The position numbers and the translations under genes were made by a program. DNA of 64,000 nt from Macrolepiota albuminosa (taxonomy: Eukaryota; Basidiomycota; Agaricomycetes; Agaricales; Agaricaceae): contig JAMWFC010000046.1 in assembly GCA_027475525.1 (NCBI GenBank), positions 2,976,001-3,040,000 on the forward strand, given 5' to 3'. This document shows positions 21,761 through 32,557 of the stretch, piece after piece (position 1 is the stretch's first letter; every line of letters begins with the position of its first letter). Below the pieces are notes generated by a model. The model was not told where the DNA came from and did no database searches. It saw only the letters and a list, made by a program, of their open reading frames with translations.

Positions 21761-22874
21761 CTAGTCACTTCCCATTTGCAAGCTCGGCTCGCAACTAAAG
21801 ACATATCTGTAAATATCCTTCAAAATTCTACGGTCGGTTTCGGTGATGTCGGTACTAAGTATTGCAACAGCGATGGCTTCTTTTGATCCTTCATGGGCAG
21901 CGACATTCCCACTTGCACGAATATGCCCACCCTTGAATATCAAGTTGAGAGCCGCATCCTTGAGAATAGGCGGTTTCGGCAGTGCTTCTTTGACGGCAGC
22001 TAAGAGTTTCGAGTATTGCACGGTCTTCCGATCTACTCCTGTATCTTCGAGAAGTTTAGTGCGAGCTTTGTCCAGTAACGCTCGACGATAGATATGCCTC
22101 ATAGCCTGACACGGAAATTTTCAACAAACTGCAAAAAGCCATTGACAATCAATGCAACACACCGTGTCCATGTTTTCAAGATGTGCGATCGTTTCCTTGA
22201 GAGTCCTGTTTTCATGTCGGAGTGCCGTAACTTCGGTCTTCATTCCTATATGATCAAGTTCTAGTTGCGCTATCTTTTGGGCTAGTTGATCTATGACACT
22301 GTCTTGAACCACAGCATTTTCCTCTGGGCAATGATGACATTTAGATACCGATACAAAGTAAAAGGTCACGTACTCTTCTTTCCCTTTCCCTTTTCCCTTG
22401 TAGCCTCCTCAAGTTGGAGCGTCAGCCCAACATTTTCCGCTAGTGCCCGCCGTCCATCCACAGCATCTTTTGCCATTCTTGCAAGAGGAGAGGGAACAGG
22501 CTCATCGAGAACCCGGACTATCGTAATTGGCACAGGAGGTTTCTCCATCACAAGGTCTCGGAGTTGATTCTTGTCGACTTGAGTGAGAAATTCATCAAAA
22601 AGTCTGACATTTGACTGAAAAAAGGAGCATACTTACAATTCCTCATGCTGCCAGAGGTATGCACCTCTTTGTGTTTCGGCTGGTTTTCAAAGACTTCCGA
22701 GTACCGAGTATTGATGGGCGTGAACAATTCGCTTGATGCGTTCTCGAATGACGTATCAGATGTGAATTGCTGAGAATTTGTCAGCATGGGAACAGCTAGG
22801 ACTCCAAAGAGCGTGACAGAGGTTGGCTTGGCTGAAGGCAAGCTCGCGGCGTCTGTGGGTGAAGACTCAGACAT
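21761..22874 (-). CDS. Coiled-coil protein of unknown function
   Basis: Four exons (minus: 22637..22874, 22374..22577, 22163..22323, 21761..22105) join without frame problems into 315 residues. The N terminus is Ser/Thr-rich with SVTLFGVLAVPML; the middle is a long coiled coil (ARMAKDAVDGRRALAENVGL, QLEEATREKGKGKK, then DQLAQKIAQLELDHIGMKTE and RHENRTLKETIAHLE). The C-terminal domain (MRHIYRRALLDKARTKLLED, PPILKDAALNLIFKGGHIRA, TETDRRILKDIYRYVF) looks globular and conserved in style, but I do not recognise it. A role as a structural or scaffold protein is only a guess. Confidence 0.7.
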
Positions 22875-23752
22875 TGGGACAAAGTGGCGAGGCGAGGCAG
22901 ACACGACAGAAAAAGAGAGAAAGCGGAGAAGGACAAGGGCAATTGAGGCTGACAGCCTACAGTCCAGAATACCATGGTATCGATCAGATGTGATGTCATA
23001 CTCTGTCAACAGAAATGCGAACCTTGTCTAGACTGCCCCTGGCCTTGAATTTCTCAGTACGCAACAAGCTTTCCCTTACGAGGGTTTTGAATGAATGAAT
23101 GGTTTTTATTTATGCCGCCGGCAAGCCACTATACAGGGCTAAGAGGCGGGGGTAGAGCCTGTCTCGTGCACTACTCCTAGTATTTTAACTGATAATCTAC
23201 GTATTTGCGGGCGTAGTTTGTAGCTTCTTGAGGTAGAACTCTCTTCGTGTGGTTTTTTGGTGTCGTGAGGTGTGAGCTGGGTTACGTCGCGAACTACAAC
23301 GAGGGTTTTGATGCTACCCCACTTGCCCGTTGTTATTTAGTATTCTTATATATGGTCTACCGAGGCTTATCATTAGTGATGTCCTTAGCTGGTCATCTAG
23401 CGTAGGCGTAGGTAGATGTCGACATGGTAAATAGTAAACAAGATCAGCTGGAGCTCTTGAATATTCAAAGACCTCGTCAAGGTCGGCTACGTTACTGCGT
23501 GGGCACGCATCGACGAGATGAACCACGAGAAAGATGTAAGATTCACTCAGATTCAGATAAAGTTACTTTCTGCGATTCCTAAAAAGTGACGGGGGTGGGT
23601 GGGGCTTGTGATTGTAATGGGATAAACACGACGGTCATGGGCGGTAGAGTGTTGGCAAGTCCTTGTCACCCCGTGACAAACATATTTTGTAGGATTGAAG
23701 AGCATTGTAAGTTTTCTAAGTATAACTCGCACAATTCCATCCTACAGAACTT
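22875..23752. other. Intergenic stretch with a retroelement-like insertion
   Basis: 878 bases without a convincing gene. It holds a short insertion flanked by a 13-base direct repeat (listed separately at 23091-23298). Next to it, minus-strand codons at 23314-23530 could read HLVDACPRSNVADLDEVFEY and APADLVYYLPCRHLP, which resembles a transposon-derived fragment, but I cannot assign it. The last 60 bases are the upstream part of the copy found at 21490. Confidence 0.4.
23091..23298 (-). mobile_element. Truncated LINE/SINE-like insertion with 13-bp target-site duplication
   Basis: The 208-base segment is bounded by perfect direct repeats ACGAGGGTTTTGA at 23078-23090 and 23299-23311. Read on the minus strand it ends in ATAAATAAAAACC followed by about three CATT units, a short simple-repeat tail directly against the repeat, as expected for target-primed non-LTR retrotransposition. 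The inner sequence has a short open stretch ending QTTPANT-stop. A severely 5'-truncated LINE or a SINE both fit; no reverse-transcriptase motif remains. Confidence 0.5.
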
Positions 23753-25305
23753 ATGCCCAAAGCCACTGCCAGACCCTCCTTCCCGACCTCATCCACTGAT
23801 TTTGCTCTCCCCTCTTCCTCTGTGGCCACAACTTCATCTGTGACTCTCGATGAACCTAATATCTTCTTACAACGTTTTCGGAGGCCAAGTATCTTGGCTC
23901 CAAAGTCCGGTTACCTCTCGGAAAGTCGCCTCCATAGTCCTCTTGCCTCGTCCTTCACACTTCATTCGAGGAGACGAAGTCAGAGTAGCCTGATGGTCGT
24001 CGAAGAGCCTGAAAACGACAAGGACCGCATGTTGACGGACAGCTCCTCTGCAAGTTCTGAAAATCCCACACCTCCTTTGAAACTGACAGAGGTGAAATCA
24101 GAAGAACAAAAAGGAAAGTTACCCTCACGGCCCCCTTTGACGCCCCCTCGTAAGCGACTGTCAGCTGCCATGGATGTTCAAGAGCCATTTTCACCTCTTC
24201 CTGGCCGACGTCTTTCATTTCCTGTGGGTCATATGATTGAGCATCGATCATCAGCTAACGCCTATTTCAGCTCAAACCTCCACGGATTTTGAATCTCTTA
24301 GCTGAATCGCGACCAGAGGAGATTGAAGTCAAATCTGAAGCTGCCTTTCAACGGCTTATTTACTCTTGCTCAGAGCTCCCTGTTCCACCCCGCACTCCCC
24401 GAGCAGCTGCAGACCGCGGTCGTTACCCGGAAGAAGCTGGTCGAGAAGAAACGCAGAGAGAAGACACTCCCAGTGATGACGATGAACACTTAGACGAGAC
24501 TCCGTCGGCTTTTTCTGCTCTGGCTCCTAGTGCACCAATTGCTATTCAGAAGCCACATACTTCTGGTAGTGTGAACGGTGATGATTTTACCATGTGTACC
24601 TCGGCAAGTTCCAGTTTTGGGACTGCAGCTATGGATGTCGATTTGGTTGGTCGTTTTCCTTCTGATGCATGTGTACCTCGGCAAGTTCCAGTTTTGGGAC
24701 TGCAGCTATGGATGTCGATTTGGTTGGTCGTTTTCCTTCTGATGTGGGCCGCCTGGCTGATGTGGAACAGCCTCCTGGATCACCTATGAGTTCCACCATT
24801 TCTACTCCATTGAATCATTGGAGGTACACACCACCACCTACGACTAGCGCTGTCCGCTCCAATAAGCGAAAGCGTAAGTGCCATCCGTTTTCTAAGGAGT
24901 TCTTCTTTTTTTGATACATTGGCAGTGGAAGACCGTTTTGATCCATATTCAAATTCTTCAAAACGACGAGCTGTTTCTCCTTCCATGTCTTATCTGCGAG
25001 AGAACCATACAACGAATGGGACGCCATTAACCGGACGAAATACAAGGCTTCCCATCTCGATCCCTGTGAGCATACCCAGTTCCACCGTCAGTTCAGCTTC
25101 GTCCTCGCCGACCATCAGTGGTTCATATCCAACTTCCCTCTCACGGCCTGTGAGTATGACGTCAAGCCCGACCCTTAGGGCATCCATGGTGTCAAGCCCA
25201 ATTTTAAGACCCGTTCCACGCCATAGTATGAGTAGAAAAAGCGACGAGGATGAAAGAGAGGTTCAAGGAGCTGGGGATGCCGTCGGAGGATTGACACTGG
25301 AGTAA
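23753..25305 (+). CDS. Ser/Pro-rich protein of unknown function
   Basis: Three exons (23753..24223, 24271..24873, 24926..25305). With one copy of the 77-base duplication at 24591-24744 removed (no further correction needed) they give 458 residues. Mostly low-complexity and probably disordered, with islands that look constrained: RSGYLSES-like start, PPLTPPRKRLSAAMDV, LKPPRILNLLAESRPEEIEV, DRFDPYSNSSKRRAVSP. The many S/T-P sites and KRR clusters suggest a phosphorylated nuclear protein; this is inference. The start is supported because the 5' end is duplicated upstream with the same ATG. As assembled, the frame after 24667 reads into a meaningless Trp/Leu-rich stretch. Confidence 0.7.
24591..24744. 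repeat. 77-bp perfect tandem duplication 11
   Basis: Copies 24591-24667 and 24668-24744, in the gene at 23753. Here removing exactly 77 bases restores the frame. Confidence 0.97.
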
Positions 25306-25646
25306 CAAGTTGTATGGCCGCTCCAGTCTCGATCTGACGTCTGCTCATGTAGGCTGTGAGGCTATATTTTTTCTATGCTATTTTCACACCCTTTTGTTCT
25401 TGGTGAGCACCTGTTCTGCAAACTATTTTACCTTGCCAACGATCTCTGTTTAATAAACCCATTATAGGTTTTTGAGTAATTATGATGGATTCGTATCTTG
25501 ACACGGGAATTGTAATTGTATAGTATCTGTGAAATATGGAATACAGAGTAAATATTTTGATAGCGATCTCACGTGCTCTCAAACTTTTGGTCTTACACTC
25601 ACCACCTTACGCCTCACGCTATACCCTTTTACCTCTGTGCTCACCC
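25306..25646. other. Intergenic region before NOP6
   Basis: 341 AT-rich bases between two genes on the same strand, holding presumably the 3' end of one and the promoter of the next. I see no ORF, repeat or motif worth naming. Confidence 0.4.
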
Positions 25647-26898
25647 ATGAGCGCCACTGTCAAACTCACCAAGAAACAAAAGAAGGGGATAGCCTTCCGA
25701 GAACGCAAGACCGGCAACAGGCGGAGTAAGGATGGGAATGGGACCCATAACTCGGAGGATAATGACGTCCCTATCATGGAAGATCAGGATGCGCTTGCTG
25801 CCGAGGGTGCTCCAATGGAAATGGAGGAAGCTGACCAAGGGAAGAAGTCGAAATCAGCCTCGAAGGTCTCTCGCGACGACGATCGGGCTAAGGGGAAGCA
25901 CAAAGCCACGGCGGACGAGGAGGGAGACACAGACACAGAGCGTAGTGGCAAAACGAAGAAGAGGAAACGACAGGACGCAGATGTCGACGTTCCCGATGTC
26001 GCAGCAGATGAGAAGCCAGTCGCGAAGCGGAAAAAGTCTGTGGAGGAAGCTGGGGAGATGTCGACGTTCCCGATGTCGCAGCAGATGAGAAGCCAGTCGC
26101 GAAGCGGAAAAAGTCTGTGGAGGAAGCTGGGGAATCTGGTCAGAATACCAAGGTAGCGGCCAAGTCGAAGCAGAGGTTTATCTTGTTCCTTGGTGAGAAA
26201 GTCGCTTGTTTTTCTATGTATCGTGTGCTCAAGTAGGTGAATAGGTAATCTAAAGTATACGACGACTCATGATGCTATTGTAAAACATTTCGCAGCCTGT
26301 GGTATGTTGTTGAACCTCTTAGCCTATTCAGTATTTTCATCTGTATTTCCAGATCCTCCGCCCACCGTTCGTCTCCTGACACCAAAGTCTACTGGTGGAA
26401 AACCGAAGATTAAATCTAAAGGATGTGCTTTCCTAGAATTTACTCATAGAAATGCTCTTCAGCAAGGACTCAAAATGCATCAGTCCGAGCTCGACGGCAG
26501 GATGATCAACGTTGAGCTGACAGCCGGTGGTGGTGGAAAGAGCGAGAGCAGACTAGAAAAAGTCCGTGAACGGAACAAGCAATTACTCGGCCAAAGGGTT
26601 TGTATTGTACCATTCTTTAATTTTTCACTTTTTGCTGAAGGATTTCTCATAGAAGGAAAAAATTGAAAAGCTTGCTGCTTCTGATGCCAGCGTGATACCC
26701 ACTATGCCAGACAAACCACAACGGTATTCAGCCACGTCTGGCATCGAGCAAGCACCTACCAAACGCAGGACATGGGCGGTTGGAGACGTTGACGATGGGG
26801 AAACACACAGAGGTGGAAAGAAACATTCCAAGCGCTCCAAGTCTAAACCAAGTGGTAGGATGTGGGGTACAGGTGTGAATGCAATACCAGTTGGCTAG
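25647..26898 (+). CDS. NOP6: NOP6-like nucleolar RRM protein
   Basis: RNA-binding protein of 40S ribosome biogenesis. A Lys/Glu/Asp-rich N terminus (MSATVKLTKKQKKGIAFRER) leads to an RRM with RNP2 FILFLGNL and RNP1 KSKGCAFLEF, then GKSESRLEKVRERNKQLL and a basic C terminus. Exons 25647..26192, 26245..26301, 26353..26597, 26653..26898. The 77-base duplication at 25979-26132 breaks the frame just before the RRM; deleting exactly 77 bases joins KKSVEEAGE to SGQNTKVAAKSKQRFILFL and gives 338 residues. This is the cleanest proof in the window that a copy is artefactual. In the assembled form the first exon runs into a stop before the RRM. Confidence 0.88.
25979..26132. repeat. 77-bp perfect tandem duplication 12
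   Basis: Copies 25979-26055 and 26056-26132, in NOP6. Removing exactly 77 bases restores the frame into the RRM. Confidence 0.97.
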
Positions 26899-26993
26899 AG
26901 AATCCAGAAAAGATATATATATGCTATTACTGCGCCGATGCGCGCCATGTATAAGTGTCTAAAGATGTATAACGAATAGGTGGGCCAGCCCGT

Positions 26994-28333
26994 TTATTTC
27001 GAAACCAATATAAAAACCAAAAACTGGAGATGAAACTGGTGTAAATGCAAATTTCGAAGATAATGAAAATACGTACGAATATTATGAGAACTCCGAAAAC
27101 TTTGAGCATTAGCCAGCGGCTATTAACCATGTTCCCCCAGTACTTCAATAATTCCCGCTGAGCACCCATTACGTTGGACTGTATATCTATGGTATCCGCG
27201 TCAATACGCTGTACTGTTTCTCTCTGCTCTGCGACCATGTTGGCGAGTTGTGTGAATATTTGACCAAGTTCCGCAATAGTCGATTCTATGGATTCAATTG
27301 CCGTTGTCCGTGATTGAATATACGAGTCCTAAGAGAACAGTTTCAGCAAGACAAAATAGACAAAAACGAAAGCTGTGGAAATCACGCACTTGTTGTTCAA
27401 TCATTTGCATCTGCTGGAAGGCACCTTGATGCCCTGCGCCCTCTTCCGCCGAAGTAAGATCCAAAGCCAAAATGTCACCGTCCTGAACAGCCCGGCCTTT
27501 GCCTTTCGAGTCGTAACGGGATGGGCTGCCGTCGCCCATGGGATCATTTCTTGAGGATTGGTAAAGGAGTGAATCTGAGTAAACTCTACATTAGAGGATG
27601 TTGCGTCATCAGTAAGGGGAGGACACACTTGAGGGTGCGGTGCTTGCAGCAGCAGCCGTTGAGTACATGAATTGCTCTGTCCGGTCCTTGGACTCTTTCA
27701 TGTTCTGTTACAAGGCATGTAGAACGGTGGTTTGTCTTTTGCTGGGTTCGCTCACCTGCGTTCGTACTTCTAGGACGTCTTTAAAAGTCATACTAGTATT
27801 TGCCAGCTTCCCTTGTAGCATCATAACGATATTATTGTGATGTTCGTCTATTTGCTTCCCCTCTACCGTCTTATTTGCACCCTGTGTATTCTGTTGCTTT
27901 CGGAAAGCCTGTAAAGCCGCTATTTGCTTGTTGATGTGCGCAATATCTTGCTTTATGATGAAAGTCAATTCCTGAGAGAGAAACATGAGGCGACTTGGGA
28001 GTAGACGAGGCGCTGGATCCTACACTGATCTCTACGGGCCGGTCGTCAAAGAGGGTCTTTCGCTTCGCCACTGCAAAATATGGTTCGTATAGGCTGGAAA
28101 GAGTGATGGATATTCTCACATTGTGCAAGTTTGTTGAGCTTTAATGAGGTGCTGCTAATGTCCTTGCCGATAGCAGAGGCCATGCGAGAGAACTCGCTCT
28201 TGCTGCCGCTCGCCTTGTCGTTGTTCTGAAGTAGCCGCTGTTTTGCTTCTGGACCGCGGGTTGGTACAGATGAGCGACTCCGGATCGAGTCTACGCAGGC
28301 CTTGAACTCGTTCGTGCGGTCCTGGGTCGGCAT
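26994..28333 (-). CDS. SED5: Golgi t-SNARE syntaxin-5 (SED5)
   Basis: Qa-SNARE for ER-Golgi and intra-Golgi fusion. Seven exons (28120..28333, 28024..28070, 27756..27971, 27629..27704, 27390..27574, 27077..27328, 26994..27023) sum to 339 residues with every phase correct. The N terminus RTNEFKACVDSIRSRS and SEFSRMASAIGKDI is the syntaxin-5 signature; AKRKTLFDDRPVEISELTFI follows in the Habc region. The SNARE motif (QDSYIQSRTTAIESIESTIA, IFTQLANMVAEQ, RIDADT) has its central Gln. The C-terminal anchor is completed by the last 30-base exon (FLVFILVSK). It shares a promoter with GPD1. Confidence 0.93.
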
Positions 28334-28578
28334 TTGAGGCGGAGGGGACTAGGAGGGTAGTGGGTAAAGCGGTGTGAAGCAACTTCCGTGTAACGTGGCG
28401 CACGTGATTCCACGCGATTGTGGGTTGTGCCTGGCCGGGACAAAAATCATAACGGGCAAGGCGATAGAAAAGTTTGGGTTGGGGCGACGACGCATGCTCA
28501 GCTGTTTGAGGTTGAAATCGCGTGCCTTGTCTGTGTTGCCTTGTTTGAGTTTTTTTCGTCGCCCATCTCGTCTTTGTT

Positions 28579-28596
28579 CTACTACTACTACTACTA
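28579..28596 (+). repeat. (CTA)6 microsatellite
   Basis: Six CTA units in the GPD1 leader, directly before the first copy of a 77-base duplication. Low-complexity sequence next to an assembly join. Confidence 0.85.
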
Positions 28597-28601
28597 ATTC
28601 G

Positions 28602-28755
28602 GGATACATGGCTTCGAGTGACGCCCAGTACTCGCGCGTCCTCATTTTCGGTGCTGGAAATTTTGGGTCATGTCTCGCGGATACATGGCTTCGAGTGACG
28701 CCCAGTACTCGCGCGTCCTCATTTTCGGTGCTGGAAATTTTGGGTCATGTCTCGC
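28602..28755. repeat. 77-bp perfect tandem duplication 13
   Basis: Copies 28602-28678 and 28679-28755, at the GPD1 start; it duplicates the start codon. Collapse plus one base restores [18 protein letters not shown]. Confidence 0.97.
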
Positions 28756-30131
28756 TCGCATCTAGGGGACACGCAGCACGACGTATACATGTGGGCCCGG
28801 GAGGCGTCGATTGTCTCGCACTTTAACGAGCATCATCGCAACCCGGTGTATCTTCGAGACCATCAGTTCCCTGCAAACATCACCGCTGTAGGACCAGAGA
28901 TGCCGAACAAAGAGCTGATCGATTCGATGGATGTGCTTTTGTTTGCGATACCTACGCAGTTTCTGAGGTATCTAGACATGCTTGTCCCCCCGAGAACAAC
29001 AGATTGATGACGGGTGATTTAAAGGGCTAATTTGGCTATTTTGCAACCGCAGCTGAATGCGAAAAAGATGCCACTTTTGATTTTCGTGAACAAGGGGATA
29101 GAGATTGGGACACACGCGTTGACATTGGAGATCATTGCCGATACATGTGGACCAGAAGTGGCTAAAAAAGCTACTTTTATTGTATGTACTTCTTTTTCAA
29201 GGATTATCAGATTCAAAGATTTTTTTCGTAGTCGGGACCATCATTTGCGAAAGAAAGTAAGGAGTGTACTGCAGATGCGGCTGTCAACTGATTGTGTTTC
29301 TAGTTGTGGAACGACAACCAACATCGGTGTCTGTGGCGTCGTTTACCGAGGAAGAAGCAAACAAGGCTTCTGCCCTGTTTCATCAGCCTCATTTCCGCTG
29401 GTGTGTGCCTTGTTCTCAGAGCGGGGCGTCTATATTGACAGGTATGACACCAAGCTACACCGGGGGAGACCCCATAGGGATAGAATTGGCGGGGGCGTTG
29501 AAGAACGTGTACGCGATCGCGTCGGGCATGTCTGACGGGCTGGGGTTTGAGAACAACACGCGAGCGAGTGAGTGTTGGGATAGTATGGCTGAGAAGCAGG
29601 TGCTTACTGCGGAGTAGTGATCATAACAAGGGGTTTGGCGGAGATGACGTGTATAGGAACGGCCTACGGGGCATCGCCACTGACGTTTTTAGGACTGGCA
29701 GGGGTAGGGGATCTGTTTCTGACATGCAGCTCGTCGAACAGCCGGAACTACACAGTTGGATACCGGCTTGGGAAAGGAGAGTCGCTGGACACGATCATGA
29801 AGACGCTGGGAAGTGTTGCTGAGGGAGTTTCAACGGCAAAGGGTGTGAAAAAGATTATCGATGAGCTGGGGGTCAATGCGCCGATTGCCAATACAGTAAG
29901 GATGATTCCCACTAAGATGACAGACTGCTGATGGACTACAGATATACCAAGTGTTATACCATGGTGAGTGGGACAGTGTGAGACGGGGCGGGACTGACAA
30001 AGGGGACAGGCAAGGATGCGCGGACTGGGGTACGGGAGCTGATGGGACGACCAGCGTCGCGGGAGCTGGAGTTGCCGCCGACTGCTGGGGGGCCAGCTCG
30101 ACAGCTAATGAGGAAATTAGGATATTCGTAG
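28608..30131 (+). CDS. GPD1: NAD-dependent glycerol-3-phosphate dehydrogenase
   Basis: Reduces dihydroxyacetone phosphate to glycerol-3-phosphate for osmolyte glycerol, lipid synthesis and redox balance. Exons 28608..28967, 29025..29181, 29232..29256 (25 bases), 29304..29567, 29618..29895, 29942..29963 (22 bases), 30010..30131. Motifs: the dinucleotide fold [44 protein letters not shown], the catalytic Lys in [34 protein letters not shown] and [15 protein letters not shown] 77-base duplication (28602-28755) repeats the start codon (28608 and 28685). Collapsing it and restoring one base after GSCLA gives 383 residues, the usual length. As assembled the frame breaks right after the Rossmann glycines. 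Confidence 0.92.
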
Positions 30132-30223
30132 AGAATAATTTAGACGCCGGGCCGAGATTGATCTCACGATAATTTTTTGCTGTGATTTTTTGCACTTTGG
30201 CATTGACCGCCACCATTGAACCC

Positions 30224-32147
30224 ATGGCTTCTGCTCTCCACAACGCGTGCTCCTCGGGCGACGCCGACGCCGTGCGCGCCATCCTCGACGCTGCTGCCCC
30301 CGCCGACCTCGAGGTCACAGGTGTGTGTCCCGCGCGCGCCCCTGCTGCCGCCCACTGACCCCCTGCAGATTCGTTTGGCGTCACGCCGCTCATTGAGGCT
30401 GTCAGAAACGGCCATGCGGACATTGTGCAGGCGCTGCTAGACAAAGGTGTGTGTTGCGGTTGTATGCGGTTGCAGCGCTGACGGACCCAGGCGCGGACGC
30501 CACGCATGCGTCGGCACAGGGACTGCCCGAGTCGTACACGTCTGATGCTGCCATCCTTGCGCTTTTGCGGGCCAAGGCCTACCCGTACCCCGCGCCGCCA
30601 CCTGGCCCGTATGGCTTCTACGCCGCTGCGCCCGACGGCGGCCCTGGGGCCATCGGGAACCTGCCGCCGCCCGACATCGCTCGGTTCATCCCCTGCAGGT
30701 ACTTGCGCCCGACGGCGGCCCTGGGGCCATCGGGAACCTGCCGCCGCCCGACATCGCTCGGTTCATCCCCTGCAGGTACTTCCCGCCTGTCGGTATGGTG
30801 CGTCGTGCATGTTCGCGCATCCCCAGCAGTACTATCCGCCCCCGCCTGCGCCCTATGTCCCTCCCTATGACCCCATCAATGTCCAGCAGTACCACCCCGG
30901 CTACTTCCCTCCGCCCCCCTTCCAGCCCGCTCCCGTCCATCCCATCTCTCCTTCTCCCTCAGACGTCCCGGTCCCGGTCCCCGTCCAGCCTCCTTTCTCT
31001 CCAAACAGTCTCCCCCCGGCTCCCTTTGGCCCCATGTCCCCTACTGCCTATCCGCATCCAGGTCAGACTCCTGTCCCCATGATCATCGCCCCCCTCCCTC
31101 CGCCCCATCACCAAGTCCCCCCCATCTATAACCCCCCTTCCACTGCCCCTTCTTATGTCCAGCCTGAGGGTTACCCCGTCAAACCTACCGCCCCTCCTCA
31201 AGACGCTCAGTCTCCTGGCCCCCAGGACGCGTCTCCTCCCCACGTCCATCCGGGACGTGGGCCTTCCGGCCAACGCCGTGGTGGACGTCGTTCTTCCTTC
31301 AATGGGCGCCGCCCACCATGCCTCTTCTTCCCTGCTGGCCGCTGCAAAAATGGGTATGTCCTCTTTACACAGACGACCGTAATATGTACTTATTCAGTCC
31401 TCAGCGACGACTGTCCTTTCCCTCATGTCCCTCCGGACGCTAATGCTCCTCATCACATGCCGTACTTTTCCGCTCGTGGCCCCAAGCCTCCACGTCAGCC
31501 AAACGGAAATGGCATTAACAATTTTACTGACAAGATGGCGGGTCTGAGTGTTCGCGATGTAAGTTAATCAACCATCGTTTCCCGATTTGTCTAGATTACA
31601 ATCATTCTAGGATGCACCCGGTCACCGTAATGGTTTTGAAGGGTCCAGCCGTCCCCAATCAACAGACACCAACCGTCCACGCTATCACGGCAAAAACGGT
31701 TACGGCCAAAATGGCGCACGTGCCGAAAAGCGGCCCCCTCCTCCGCCCAAGCAGCAGCGTGTTCCAAACGCTGACGAGTTTCCCGTCCTCGCGGGCGCGA
31801 ACACCCCTCCGGCCCGTAACTCTGGCTTGAACGGGCTGTCCAACGGCCACGCAGGCCCTACTGCCGCTCAGGTTTTGTCGGCTCCCGCTCCTGCCCGCAA
31901 GGAGCCCTTTCCAAAAGATTCAAGCACTCGTGGTACATCCCCAGACTTGAAATCAGCTGCTGCTGCTGCCAAGGTGAGCTTAAACCTTGTGTGACCTTCG
32001 TCCCGTGCTGATCGAATCTGGTTCTAGGCCGAGTCCATTGCAGATGTTGCCCCAGTTACCACGACACACGATCACCCTGCACCTGCAAAGTTGCCCATCT
32101 CATTTGCTGCTGTTGCTGCACCGCCTGAAATTACTCTTTCAGCTTAA
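30224..32147 (+). CDS. Ankyrin-repeat and tandem CCCH zinc-finger protein
   Basis: Probable RNA-binding regulator. Ankyrin repeats at the N terminus (LHNACSSGDADAVRAILDAA, FGVTPLIEAVRNGHADIVQA) are followed by two CCCH fingers: CRYFPACRYGASCMFAH (CX5CX5CX3H) and, after about 200 Pro-rich residues, CLFFPAGRCKNGDDCPFPH (CX7CX5CX3H). The C terminus is low-complexity with PNADEFPVLAG. Exons 30224..30320, 30369..30446, 30491..31353, 31405..31558, 31611..31973, 32028..32147. The 77-base duplication at 30627-30780 cuts into the first finger; collapsing it and restoring one base gives 532 residues in frame. The architecture recalls plant TZF and basidiomycete ankyrin-CCCH proteins; the target RNAs are unknown. 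Confidence 0.85.
30627..30780. repeat. 77-bp perfect tandem duplication 14
   Basis: Copies 30627-30703 and 30704-30780, in the ankyrin-CCCH gene. Collapse plus one base restores the first zinc finger. Confidence 0.97.
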
Positions 32148-32557
32148 AAAATGTCACCCGACATCTGGATTTTTCCCCCCTTCCCGATCCGTAGATCCCG
32201 GCCTCGTCATATTTAATGTTCTTTTTTTTCCCTTACTTTCTTCAACTGATTCACTACAGATTCCCGTCTGACCACACTTACACGTAATATCTTATTCTGC
32301 ACTCTTTTCTCCGTTTCGTTTTTTTTTCATATAGACATTCTTTTATCTATCATTCATGTCTCACATAAATTTATCTCTTCTAATTTTCCTTGTAGATCCA
32401 GTTGCCGGTCGACCTGTCTCCTCGATCCACAAACCCTACACATATTGTTTTTACGACTACTCCTACATGTTCCTTCTACATCCTCCTATGGGTTCTATAT
32501 GTGCGATTATGCTATAGTTGTTACTCATGTCCAACTCATCTCAACTTTATTACATCC
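32148..32557. other. Convergent 3' region
   Basis: 410 T-rich bases between the converging ankyrin-CCCH and ADE5,7 genes; runs of T (for example 32320-32329) are typical of 3' UTRs here. No gene seen. Confidence 0.5.

Noticed and set aside
23314..23530. Minus-strand open frame as a gene
   Set aside because: Some hydrophobic and acidic order is visible but there is no start context, partner exon or recognisable domain; at best a transposon scrap.
30447..30475. A 29-base intron in the ankyrin-CCCH gene ending at the first CAG
   Set aside because: Too short for this genome; the next acceptor (44-base intron, 30447-30490) gives the expected ankyrin ending KGADATHAS in frame.
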